Notes: generated by a model not told the origin, from the letters alone. A stretch of DNA of 45,744 bases from Mycobacterium sp. E796 (GCF_001672815.1 NZ_LZKK01000300.1:1-45744); one strand, 5' to 3'. Numbered from the stretch's first letter, positions 27,312 to 36,885 are shown. Numbers and translations: made by a program.

Positions 27312-28865
27312 CTAGGTGGCGGCGATGTCCGCCGCCAGCTGGGCGGGGAAGCTCAGCAGCCCCGGAATGAGGCCACCGATAGGAGTGCCGCCCGAGAGTT
27401 CGAGCTGCGCGAGATCGCCCCCGCCGAGGTCAACGAACACCGAAGGAAGGCTGAGCGGCGTGAGGATCCCACCCAGCGGAAGGTACGTAGTCGACGGAAG
27501 CGTAAGGCCGAACAGGCTGACAGCGGCCGGTGGCAGCGGGACGAGCATCGAGCCATTGAGGAAGGCGTTGGCGACGACGGCCGGCGCATCGAGGAGCGTG
27601 GCCGCGAAGGCGGACGCGTTGCCGGCCTGCGCCGCGCCTACGAGGGCTACCCCGGTGGAGTTGAGCGCGCTCAACGCGTTCGCCGGGCCACCGATCCCGT
27701 CCAAAATGAGCTGCAGCGGGATCCCAAAGCTCAGATCGGCCACATTACTGATGGTGAGCGTCGTCCCCAGGTTGGTGAAGGCGCTGACCAGATTGGTCGC
27801 GTGCTGCGCCATTTGGGCTGCGATAGAGCCGGCGGGTAGCAGGTTGGTGACGTTCTGCGCCATCTGCCCTGGTATCGCCAGGATCGGTGCGAGGTCTCCC
27901 AAGGGACCGATCGGCACGATGTCGATGACGATCGACGTATCACCCGGGCCGACCTGAACGCCATTGAAGCCGGGCAGGAAGGCGTTGATGAGGGCTTGGT
28001 TGATGGCGCCGTATGCGCCACCGTTGTCCCCGGAGAGGAGGTCCTGGACGGCGGTCTGGAAGCCCCCCGGCAGGGTTTGGATTCCGGTGACGAAATCATG
28101 GGCGGCGCTTTGCAGACCCGTGACGACGGTCTGCGCGTTGCCGATCTGGTTGCTGATCAGCTGCTGTAGCACTGCACCGGGATTGACCGTCGAAAGGCTT
28201 TGCAGCGCAGTCTGAATCGTCGCCGGCAAGTTCGCCAACGTGGCGGGCAGGTTTTGAATACCGGTCGCGATCGTCTGCCCGTAGAAGATCTGGTTATTGA
28301 CGAGTTGGTGCAGGAAAGGGAACGGATTGCCAACCACGGTGTTGCCGATGGCCTGCAGGTTGGTGACGGTATTCGAGACCAGCGCCTGGTACGGCGCCGC
28401 CACCGTGGCCCCAAACGATCCGACTCCGCTCATCAGCGCGGACGCCCCGCCCGTCGGAAGCGAACCCAGACCAATCGGCGAGCCGGCGATCGCGTTCGAA
28501 ATCGCTTGCGCGCCAGACTGAATCTCCCCGGCGACCCCACCGAGGCTCTGCTCGACCCCGCCGCCCAGCACCGTCTGAGCGGCGTTGGCGACCTCGGCGC
28601 TGGCGTAGGCGCCCGCGCCGGCATTCATCAACGAGACGAACTGCTGATGAAAGGCGTGCGCCTGCGCGCTGACCGCCTGGAATTGCTCGCCGAAGTTGCC
28701 GAACATCGATGCGATCGCAAGCGAAACCTCGTCCTGGGCCGCGGTCACGATCCCGGTCGTGGGAGCCGCCGCGGTCGCTGCCGCCTCGACCAGCGACGAA
28801 CGAATACCCGCCAAATCCGCGGCCGCGCTCGCGACCAGATCCGGTGTTGCGATCACAAATGACAT
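27312..28865 (-). CDS. PE-family protein with non-PGRS C-terminal domain (PE5)
   Basis: 517 residues from ATG 28865, preceded by the same GAGGAGAGGGTGGAT leader as PE4. PE domain with YASAE. The C-terminal half mirrors PE4: APYQALVSNTVTNLQAIGN, NPFPFLHQLVNNQIFYGQTI, VLQQLISNQIGNAQTVVTG, IPGQMAQNVTNL, VVANAFLNG and YLPLGGILTPL, ending PIGGLIPGLLSFPAQLAADI. PE4 and PE5 are therefore a tandem duplication that kept its regulatory region. No catalytic motif recognised. First PE gene downstream of pheT, separated from it by a PE remnant. Confidence 0.89.
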   Translation of the reverse strand: MSFVIATPDLVASAAADLAGIRSSLVEAAATAAAPTTGIVTAAQDEVSLAIASMFGNFGEQFQAVSAQAHAFHQQFVSLMNAGAGAYASAEVANAAQTVLGGGVEQSLGGVAGEIQSGAQAISNAIAGSPIGLGSLPTGGASALMSGVGSFGATVAAPYQALVSNTVTNLQAIGNTVVGNPFPFLHQLVNNQIFYGQTIATGIQNLPATLANLPATIQTALQSLSTVNPGAVLQQLISNQIGNAQTVVTGLQSAAHDFVTGIQTLPGGFQTAVQDLLSGDNGGAYGAINQALINAFLPGFNGVQVGPGDTSIVIDIVPIGPLGDLAPILAIPGQMAQNVTNLLPAGSIAAQMAQHATNLVSAFTNLGTTLTISNVADLSFGIPLQLILDGIGGPANALSALNSTGVALVGAAQAGNASAFAATLLDAPAVVANAFLNGSMLVPLPPAAVSLFGLTLPSTTYLPLGGILTPLSLPSVFVDLGGGDLAQLELSGGTPIGGLIPGLLSFPAQLAADIAAT

Positions 28866-28894
28866 ATCCACCCTCTCCTCGGACCACTGGACGA

Positions 28895-28907
28895 TGACCA
28901 GTGGTCA
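28895..28907. promoter_or_regulatory. TGACC-AGT-GGTCA dyad in the PE5 leader
   Basis: Perfect dyad centred 36 bp before the PE5 start. It overlaps a longer inverted repeat GACCACTGG-N7-CCAGTGGTC at 28882-28906 that could form a hairpin upstream of the SD. Confidence 0.5.
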
Positions 28908-28918
28908 CCCACATGGAC

Positions 28919-28970
28919 ACAGTCGAATAAGGCCTCGCGCACGAACGTGCGCGAGGCCCCCCTCGACTGT
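28919..28970 (-). promoter_or_regulatory. Large nested hairpin in the PE5 leader, possible attenuator
   Basis: Inner stem GGCCTCGCGCAC (28931-28942) pairs perfectly over 12 bp with 28947-28958 across a 4-nt loop; outer arms ACAGTCGA / TCGACTGT (28919-28926, 28963-28970) add 8 bp across an internal loop. On the minus strand the inner stem is followed by TTATT. It lies between the candidate promoter and the PE5 start. Confidence 0.6.
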
Positions 28971-28981
28971 TCTTGCTGTCG

Positions 28982-29013
28982 CTTACCGAGCAGTAAACTT
29001 ACCCGCGGGTAAG
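28982..29013. promoter_or_regulatory. Tandem TTAC-N6-GTAA dyads and candidate -10 in the PE5 promoter
   Basis: CTTACCCGCGGGTAAG (28998-29013) is a perfect 16-bp palindrome; TTACCGAGCAGTAA (28983-28996) has the same half sites one turn and a half away. TAAGTT on the minus strand (28996-29001) lies 131 bp before the start, as in PE4, and GTCTGT lies 16 nt further upstream. Confidence 0.6.
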
Positions 29014-29154
29014 CAAGACAGACGTGAGTTTAATAAGGCGTCGTCTTTTGTCAATACCGTGGTGCGGATTTCATAAGAATCATTACGCCTGCGAACCATT
29101 TCGGCCGCGACCACCCCAACACCGCAGTTCAGGGCGCCGCCAAACGTGGCCGAG

Positions 29155-29210
29155 GGGCGGCGCGCCGATCGCCTGCGCAAGAGTTTCGGGCAGCTAAGCA
29201 GCCCGGGGAG
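29155..29210 (-). pseudogene. Frameshifted remnant of a PE-gene 3' end
   Basis: Minus strand reads LPGLLS, then after a frame change LPETLAQAIGAPP, together echoing the intact ending GLLPFLVNYAPQQLAQAIGAP of PE2 with a few residues lost. It sits between pheT and PE5. Confidence 0.55.
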
Positions 29211-29214
29211 TCCA

Positions 29215-29231
29215 GCCCGTCATCTGCGGGC
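29215..29231 (-). terminator. Candidate terminator hairpin after pheT
   Basis: GCCCG / CGGGC with a 7-nt loop, 12 nt past the pheT stop. Short stem, no U-tract. Confidence 0.35.
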
Positions 29232-29242
29232 GCCGCGCGACG

Positions 29243-31728
29243 TCAGGCGCGAAGTTCGGCGCCGACCACCTCGGCGGCGCGTCGCACAGCGGCGTCACGG
29301 GCCGCGCTCGCGTCGCCCTCGGTCAGCGTGCGATCCGGCGCCCGGAAGCGCAGGGCGAACGTCAGGGATTTGCGGTCCTCGCCGATCTGCGGACCCGTGA
29401 ACACGTCGAACAGCTGCAGGTCTTCGAGCAGTTCGCCGGCCCCCTCGCGAACGGCGTCCGCCACCGCCTGGGCCGGCACGTGCGCGGCCACCACCAGGCT
29501 GACGTCCTGGAAGACGGCCGGAAACGGCGACACCCGCGGCGCTGGCAGCACGTCGACGATGGGAATCGCATCCAGGTTCAGCTCCATCGCGCAGGTGCCC
29601 TTCGGCAGCGCGGAGCGCTCGATCACGGCGGGATGCAGCTGCCCCGCATAACCCACGCACGTCTCCCCCACGAGCACCTCGGCGCACCGGCCCGGATGCC
29701 ACGGCAGGTGTTGGGCCGCGCGCAAGCGAACGTCAATCCCACTGGCGCGCGCCACGATTCGCACCGCGTCGAACGCGTCCGCGGCTTCCACCCGGCGGCC
29801 GGGACCCCACGGACCGCGCGGTTCACGTAGGCCGGTCAGGACCGTGGCGACGTGCTGCGGCTGTCGCGGCAGGGACGCGTCGAGCATCGCGATCTCGGCG
29901 TCGGTGGGCCGACGGTCGACCGGGATGAGCTCGACGCCGCGGGTCTCGTCTGTCGGCTGAACAACTTGCGCCAGGGCGAACAGCGCGACGTCGACGAGGC
30001 CGCGAGATACGTTGCGGCTCAAGGCTTCCAGCAGCGCCGGCAGCAGCGTGGTGGCCAGCGCCGGGCGGTCGGCTTCCAGCGGGTTGAGCACATGCGTCGC
30101 CGCGCGCCGCGGGTCGTCGGCGGGCAGTCCCCACAGGTCGAAGACGCCGGCGGGCAAGAACGGCGTCGGCAGGATCTCCACGTAACCGGATTGGGCCAGC
30201 GACTTGCCGATCGCGCGGCGCCGCTTCTGCGCCGCGGTGAGGCCCCGCCCCGCCGGGGCCGCCGGCAACACCGACGGGATGACCTCCAGCCCCTCCAGCC
30301 GCATGACCTCCTCGACGAGGTCGGCGGGCTGCAACAGATCGGGGCGCCAACTCGGCGGCGTCACGATCAGGATGTCGTCGTTTTCGGCTACCGCCGCGCC
30401 GATTTGGGCGAGGCGCCGGGCCGTCGTGCCGGGGGCGTAGGCCACCCCGGCGATGCGATCCGGAAGGCCGACGCTGATCCGGATCGGTGGGGGCGACCAG
30501 TCCTCGCGCGGCGGATCGCCCCGCCAGTCGGTCAGCGTGGGCGACACCGCTCCCCCGGCGATCTCGGCGAGCAGGGTGGCGCATCGGTCCAGGGCGGCCA
30601 CCGAGATGGCCGGGTCGACGGAGCGCTCGTAGCGGCGGGCTGCCTCGCTGGGCAGGTGTAGGCGTCGCTGGGTGCGCGACACGCCGGCCGGGTCCCACAC
30701 GGCCGCCTCCAGCAGCACGTCGGTGGAGTCGTCGCGCACCTCGGTGGTGGCCGCGCCCATGACGCCGCCGATCGCCGCGGTCGCCTTGTCATCGACGATG
30801 AGTACGTCAGCCGGATCGAGCCGCCGCTCGATGTCGTCCAGCGTGACGACGGTTTCACCGGGCCGGGCGAACCGCACCGCGAGGCCACCGGTGATGCGAT
30901 TGCGGTCGTGCGCGTGCATGGGGTGGCCGAGCTCGAGCATCACGTAGTTGGTGACGTCGACCGCGGGCGACGTCGCGCGGATGCCGGCCAGCAGTAGCCG
31001 GCGCTGCAGCCACCACGGCGACACGGCGGTCGGGTCGATCCCGATAACCGGGCGCAGCGCGAACCGGCGCACGCCCGTCTCTGGGTCCACCGTGAGCGGC
31101 CACGCCTCTCCCTCGACCGGCAGCGGTTTGATCTCGGCCGGGTCGACGAAGTTGAGGTCGTAGGCGCAAGCGATCTCGCGCGCCACGCCCCGCACCGACA
31201 TGCAGTATCCGCGATCGGGAGTGATCGCCAGGTGGAAAACGACGTCGTCGAGACCGAGCACCTCGGCGCCCGAGGCTCCCGGCGCGGCGGTTTCGGGTGG
31301 CAGCACCAGGATCCCGGAATGGTCTGCGCCCAAACCGAGTTCGGCGGCCGAACAGATCATGCCGTCGGAGCTGCGGCCGTAGGTCTTGCGAGCCGTGATT
31401 GCAAAGCCGCCGGGCAGCGTGGTGCCGGGCAACGCCACCACCACCAGATCGCCGACCGCGAAGTTGGTTGCCCCGCAGACGATCTCGCGTGGCTTGTCCT
31501 CCCCGACGTCCACCTGGCAGGCGCGGATGGGCTTCTTGAACTCGGTGAGCTCTTCGATGGAGATCACGCGCCCGACCGTCAGCGGGCCGTCGACCGGGCC
31601 CAGTGTGACGACCTCTTCGACCTCGTGGCCGATGCGCACCAGGGTCTGCTCGATGTCGTCGGGCCTCGCGTCCCAGCCTGGGGCTCCGGCCGTCACGACC
31701 TCGCGCAGCCAGCTCAAGGGGACGCGCA

Positions 31729-31729
<1 letters not shown>
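29243..31729 (-). CDS. pheT: Phenylalanyl-tRNA synthetase beta subunit
   Basis: 828 residues; with PheS forms the (alpha-beta)2 enzyme charging tRNA-Phe. The N-terminal EMAP/tRNA-binding OB domain (about 40-150) includes [17 protein letters not shown]. The B3/B4 editing region, B5 domain (about 400-480) and C-terminal ferredoxin-like anticodon-binding domain (about 735-828, [12 protein letters not shown] to [16 protein letters not shown]) are all present. ATG 31729 shares one base with the pheS stop (TGATG), so the subunits are translationally coupled. Confidence 0.98.
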
Positions 31730-32838
<1,109 letters not shown>

Positions 32839-32896
32839 TCATAGGTGATTCGGTGCACGACGCTCGGTGCGTGCCGGGCCGTTGGCCGGCGGGTGA

Positions 32897-33709
32897 TTAG
32901 CCGGTTGCTACCGGCTGCGGAGTGGTGTCAACCGGCAAAACCCGCAGTGCGGCGCGTCCGGTGACGAATTGGTAGGCCTTGTGGGCCGCCAGCGCGCCCA
33001 AGATGCCGAAGGCCGGCGCGGCGGCCATCGTCCCCCAGTGGTGAGCCAGCATCAGGAAACCGAAGCCCGACGACGCCACGAGCATCAGGAAACGCAACGG
33101 CGTCCAGTGAATCGGCTGCCGGAAGCGCGCGGACACCAGCACGCCCAGGACCACCGCGACCGTGTGGCCGGCGTCGGTGAAATCGCCACCGATGATCGCC
33201 GAGGCCAGGCCCGCCGCGACCCACCAGCCGACCCAGGGTGCCCGCCAGCGCGCCGGGATCACCGCCGTCATCGCGCCGAGCACCGCCAGAGCGCCGTAGC
33301 TCATCCCGACGTCGCTGGCCCGGGTGATCGACATCGGCATCCAACCGAACTCGACCGCGGCGGCCAGGGCCGCGGCCACCACGAGCGTCGCGCCGATGTG
33401 TCCGACCAGGAACGCCACCACCAGCCGGATGGTGCGCAGGTGCAACTCGGCGAGTGCGAGCAGGCAGGTCAGGAAGGGCAACCAGAAGTACAGCGGTCCG
33501 GCGTCGACGACCAACGCGCTGCCCAAAAGGGTGCCCACATGGCCGTGGGCCAGGTTGTGCAGGTTGGTGCTGGCCCGCTCGACGAGCACGTCATGGGCGT
33601 GCGGCCCTAAGGCGAGGAGTGCGCAGCTGATGACGAGCAGCGCCGCCACATACCCCACCGTGAATCGAACCCGGGCAAGCCGGGAGAAGATGCCCCCAAT
33701 CATTGGCAT
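32897..33709 (-). CDS. Rhomboid-like multi-pass membrane protein (Rv1648-like)
   Basis: 270 residues with about six hydrophobic segments (near 18-34, 58-86, 95-120, 134-152, 158-176, 180-194, plus one near 205-245). GMSYG with Ser137 and a later AGHTVAV with His182 resemble the GxSxG Ser and the TM6 His of rhomboid proteases, and NLHNLAHGH in the first loop also fits. A Ser-His dyad is thus possible, but activity is unproven and many such actinobacterial proteins are only called rhomboid-like. Starts 12 nt after the cyclase stop, so the two form an operon. ATG 33709 or 33703; neither has a clear SD. Confidence 0.8.
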   Translation of the reverse strand: MPMIGGIFSRLARVRFTVGYVAALLVISCALLALGPHAHDVLVERASTNLHNLAHGHVGTLLGSALVVDAGPLYFWLPFLTCLLALAELHLRTIRLVVAFLVGHIGATLVVAAALAAAVEFGWMPMSITRASDVGMSYGALAVLGAMTAVIPARWRAPWVGWWVAAGLASAIIGGDFTDAGHTVAVVLGVLVSARFRQPIHWTPLRFLMLVASSGFGFLMLAHHWGTMAAAPAFGILGALAAHKAYQFVTGRAALRVLPVDTTPQPVATG

Positions 33710-33721
33710 CCATTATGTGGA

Positions 33722-34645
33722 CTAATTTGTTTCGGAAGTGTGATCAAAGGCTGTTAACTCCCTAAGAGTCTTGAGGCGGTATATCCCCAGGTCAGCGGGG
33801 ACGCCGGCGGGCTTACCCGCGAATACGGGCTTACGTGCACGCTTGGCGACGATGCCCAACGCGTCCAGCTCGGTCTGCGGTATCTGATCCAACGTCGAGC
33901 TCGACACCATAATTCCACCTTTGGTGGCGCGTTCCATAACTCGAGCGGCGACGTTCACATCGACGCCGAGCCAGTCCGCGGCCATTCGTTGCGGCCGACC
34001 GGTATGGATCCCGACCCGCATCCGTGGCGTGTAACCCGCCACCTCGACCGATTTCAGAGCCTCGTTCGCGGCCAGCGATGCCCGCAAGGCGACCGTCGGA
34101 TCGCGGAACACGGCCATGAGCCCGTCGCCCATGCGCTTGACGATGTGGCCGCCGGCGTCGAGCAACGGCGGCTCGACCGCCCGTGCCACGCGTCGCAGCA
34201 GGGTGAGGGCCGCCTCGTCGCCCGCTTGCAGCGACCATGTCGAGAAGCCGACCAGGTCGGTGAATACTAGCGTGACCTCCGGGTTTGCCGGTCGTCGGGA
34301 AACGGTCTCGGTCAGCGCCTGCCACACCTGCAACACACCGAGGCTGATCTCGCGTGACGCCGCATCCCGATCCCCCAGCAAACGGTCGGCGGCACGGGCC
34401 GCGGCCCGGGGTCCGCCCTCGCCCGCGGTGGACAGCGGGTCGCCGAATTCCGGATCTCCCGGCAACAGCCGGCGTGCCCGCCGCAGAAACGACACCACAC
34501 CTGGGCTGTGATTCGTTGAGTGCAGCCAGCGCGCAGGCGACCGCCGTTCCGAAGCCGGGGGCGCCGTCGCCACCGCTTCGCGGTCGGTCTTCAGATCGGT
34601 CTCCGAGGCCTCGCCCGGGTCCGGATCGCGCGGCGCGAGTTCCAC
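33722..34645 (-). CDS. Class III adenylate/guanylate cyclase (Rv1647-like)
   Basis: 307 residues. The N-terminal 120 residues are acidic/basic and without recognised domain; the C-terminal cyclase homology domain has every catalytic position: metal Asp130 (VFTDLVGFS) and Asp174 (GDGLMAVF), adenine-selecting Lys170 and Asp229, transition-state Asn231 and Arg235 (NVAAR). Adenylate cyclase activity is therefore expected; no membrane segment, so cytosolic. GTG 34645 has no SD but follows a TAACCT -10 by 6 nt, indicating a leaderless transcript. Followed closely by a rhomboid-like membrane protein, the same order as Rv1647-Rv1648 in H37Rv from memory. Confidence 0.92.
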   Translation of the reverse strand: MELAPRDPDPGEASETDLKTDREAVATAPPASERRSPARWLHSTNHSPGVVSFLRRARRLLPGDPEFGDPLSTAGEGGPRAAARAADRLLGDRDAASREISLGVLQVWQALTETVSRRPANPEVTLVFTDLVGFSTWSLQAGDEAALTLLRRVARAVEPPLLDAGGHIVKRMGDGLMAVFRDPTVALRASLAANEALKSVEVAGYTPRMRVGIHTGRPQRMAADWLGVDVNVAARVMERATKGGIMVSSSTLDQIPQTELDALGIVAKRARKPVFAGKPAGVPADLGIYRLKTLRELTAFDHTSETN

Positions 34646-34651
34646 TTGGCC

Positions 34652-34681
34652 AGGTTAGGTGCTGCCGGGAGAAGCGGGCAA
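34652..34681 (-). promoter_or_regulatory. Candidate leaderless promoter of the cyclase gene
   Basis: TTGCCC (34676-34681) - 18 bp - TAACCT (34652-34657) - 6 bp - GTG start on the minus strand. The spacing places the transcription start at the start codon. Confidence 0.5.
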
Positions 34682-34724
34682 TGACGGTCGCCACACGGTT
34701 GCGGAAGGCGCCGACCCTAACCAA

Positions 34725-35567
34725 CTAAACGGCCGGCACGAGTAACCCGAGACCGAAATAGGGCTTGTGCAAAACGGCTTGCACCGCGGGAAGCAAGCCG
34801 CCGAACTCGGGGCCGGCCAAGGGGACGACGGTCGGCGCGCCGGTTGGCGACGTCAACATGAGCGAAGCCGGTTGCACGGGTGCCAGCAGCCCTCCGTACG
34901 GCACGCTGATCGTCGCCGATGCGAAGCCGAGCCCCGGTGGGGGCGCCACCGGGACCGCGAACGATCCCTGCCCGAACAGCAGACCGTTCCCGACGTTCGC
35001 CGGAGTGTTGAGGAGCCCGATCAAGGCGCCCAGCGGGTCACCGGTTCGGGCCGCATTGCCCACTGCGGCCAGGCTGTTTGCGAACGCATTCGCCGCGCTG
35101 AGCGGCGGGCCCACCGCGTCCACGCCGAGGGCGAAGCCCGGCACAGCGGACAGGGAGCCAATCAAGGATCCGTTGCCCGATACCGAGGTGTCCAGCGTCG
35201 CCGAGAATGCGCCGAATCCCCACGAGAATGACGCCGGCACCGGCGCCGCAGCGCCGCTCACCGCGCTGGCCAAACCTTGCTGGACGTTGGCAATCTCGGT
35301 GCTCAGATACGCGGCCACGCCGCCGTTCAGGGAGCTCACCAGCTGCGAGTGGAATGCGGCGGCTTGGGCGCTGGCCGCTTGAAAGGCCTGGCCATACTCG
35401 GCGAACAGCGACCGGACGGCCGCCGACACATCGTCGGCCGCCATGGCCGCCAACCCCGTCGTGGAACCCGCCGCCGACGAATTGGCCGAGGTCAGCGCCG
35501 ACCCGATGGCCTCCCATTGCTGCGCCGCGGACGTCACGGCATCAGCTGTCAGACTCAGAAACGACAT
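34725..35567 (-). CDS. PE-family protein, short (PE6)
   Basis: 280 residues from ATG 35567 with GGGAG 7 nt upstream. PE domain with YLSTE near residue 87, less typical at the start (MSFLSLTADAV). The C-terminal part has GAFSATLDTSVSGN, then LLNTPANVGNGLLFGQGSF, VPYGGLLAPVQP and FGGLLPAVQAV, loosely resembling the FLNG / PLGG / GLIP segments of the larger cluster. It lies between the cyclase and PE7, the place of PE17 in H37Rv (from memory). The 54-nt gap after PE7 suggests co-transcription. Confidence 0.86.
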   Translation of the reverse strand: MSFLSLTADAVTSAAQQWEAIGSALTSANSSAAGSTTGLAAMAADDVSAAVRSLFAEYGQAFQAASAQAAAFHSQLVSSLNGGVAAYLSTEIANVQQGLASAVSGAAAPVPASFSWGFGAFSATLDTSVSGNGSLIGSLSAVPGFALGVDAVGPPLSAANAFANSLAAVGNAARTGDPLGALIGLLNTPANVGNGLLFGQGSFAVPVAPPPGLGFASATISVPYGGLLAPVQPASLMLTSPTGAPTVVPLAGPEFGGLLPAVQAVLHKPYFGLGLLVPAV

Positions 35568-35621
35568 CGTCTGGCTCCCTTCGACTAGCGCTACGTATCG
35601 ATGCCGGCACAGGGTTAGCGA

Positions 35622-36590
35622 CTACAGCCCGAATAGGCCCGCGATTCCGCCCAGCACGTAAGGAACAAAGCCATTCGTGCTTCCAATCGGAAGGTTGTTG
35701 GCGCCGAGGACCGTGTAAGTTGTGCCGCCGGTCGTAACGTCAAATGTCGGCCACGATGCCGTTATCGGCTGGGGGGAGGCAAAAACCCCATTGAAGGGAA
35801 TGCTGAGGGTGCCGATTGGGCCACCAAAGGCAGTGGTATCGATCGGGATGTTAACGGTCGTGGAGCCGATCGTAATGGCGGTTAAATAATTACCGGGAGC
35901 GCTGGCCAGCGTCAACGCGGCTCCCGGCAAGTTCCCTGTTTGCAAATCGCCAATTAGTGTATTGACGCTGTTAACCAGCGACGCGTTGCCCGACACGCCG
36001 GGGCCCGCGGTGGCGCTGAGAAGCGAAAGCAGCTGGGGCGCGCTGAAGCTCCCGCCCGTGACTTGGAATTCCGTCCCCGGAGCGCCGGACGGGCCCGTCA
36101 ACACGTTTCCGGACAGCGTCACGTTCGCAGTGCCGAGCACCGCGTTGGTGGCGTTGGCGAATCCCGAGAACGGGCCGTTCTGGCCGATCGGGGGCAGGCT
36201 CCCGCCGAACGAGACCGCTACGGCCCCAAAGGGAGTGTTGAGGGAGGTAATTGCGCCCGACACGGTCTGGGTGGGGCCGGTGACCACGCTCGCTAACGTT
36301 TGCTGGACATTGACGGCTTCCGCGCTGACGTACTGACCGGCCCCCGCGGTCAACGCACCGACGAAGTTGTCGTGATAGGCCGCAGCCTGCGCCCCGAGTG
36401 CTTGGAATTCATGGCCGGCCCTTCCGAACAACGAGGAGATCGCCGCCGAGACCTCGTCTGCGCCAGGTGCCGCGATCGCGGTCGTCTGGGCCATCGCCTC
36501 CGCTTGAGCCGCCCGCAGCGAAGAGCCGATATTCGCCAGATTTCCGCTTGCCACGGTCAATGAGTCAGGCACGACACTCACGAATGACAT
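35622..36590 (-). CDS. PE-family protein (PE7)
   Basis: 322 residues from ATG 36590 (AAGGGGTG upstream; the frame is open 10 codons further). PE domain with YVSAE. The C-terminal region is Ser/Thr/Gly/Asn-rich and looks beta-rich: LNTPFGAVAVSFGGSLPP, NVTLSGNVLTGPSG, TIGSTTVNIPIDTTAFGGP and IGTLSIPFNGVFASPQP. NTPFGAV also occurs in PE8, linking the two. No PGRS, no PPE partner. Divergent from the MpaB-like gene across a dyad-rich 295-bp region. Confidence 0.86.
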   Translation of the reverse strand: MSFVSVVPDSLTVASGNLANIGSSLRAAQAEAMAQTTAIAAPGADEVSAAISSLFGRAGHEFQALGAQAAAYHDNFVGALTAGAGQYVSAEAVNVQQTLASVVTGPTQTVSGAITSLNTPFGAVAVSFGGSLPPIGQNGPFSGFANATNAVLGTANVTLSGNVLTGPSGAPGTEFQVTGGSFSAPQLLSLLSATAGPGVSGNASLVNSVNTLIGDLQTGNLPGAALTLASAPGNYLTAITIGSTTVNIPIDTTAFGGPIGTLSIPFNGVFASPQPITASWPTFDVTTGGTTYTVLGANNLPIGSTNGFVPYVLGGIAGLFGL

Positions 36591-36885
36591 AGCACCCCTT
36601 CGCCGCCGAATAATGCCCACGCGGAATACGAGCCGCGAGGTGGAGTAATCGTAACTGCGAAGACCCTTTTTTGGCAGAGGGCCAAAGTCCTTCTTGACGT
36701 CAATTTATCGAAGCCACGATAAAATTGACCCGGTCAAAATTAGGATAGCCACAGAGGTCGCCGAGAGGTCCTCCGGGCGACCCATCATCACGTGTTCGCA
36801 GACGTTGGATACCACTTGCGGCACGCGGTCGCGAAATCGTAGACAACGTGCGTTGTCAAAGTTATCGTGGGCCCAGGAGGCCGAG
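36591..36885. promoter_or_regulatory. Divergent promoter region of PE7 and the MpaB-like gene, rich in dyads
   Basis: Palindromes TTGACGTCAA (36694-36703) and TTGACCCGGTCAA (36725-36737) flank a near-perfect inverted repeat (GTCAATTTATCG at 36699-36710 with CGATAAAATTGAC at 36717-36729). A third, GACAACGTGCGTTGTC (36842-36857), lies 29 bp before the MpaB-like start. TTGACG - 18 bp - GATAAA could be a plus-strand promoter. Confidence 0.55.

Larger units (their letters stand above)
28866..29242. other. Intergenic region between pheT 3' end and PE5 5' end
   Basis: About 375 bp: the pheT terminator-like hairpin, a frameshifted PE remnant, the PE5 promoter dyads and the hairpin-rich leader. No intact gene seen. 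Confidence 0.6.

Noticed and set aside
32897..33709. Firm call as an active rhomboid protease
   Set aside because: Only GMSYG and a later AGHT are suggestive; without alignment the Ser-His dyad is not certain, so it is called rhomboid-like.
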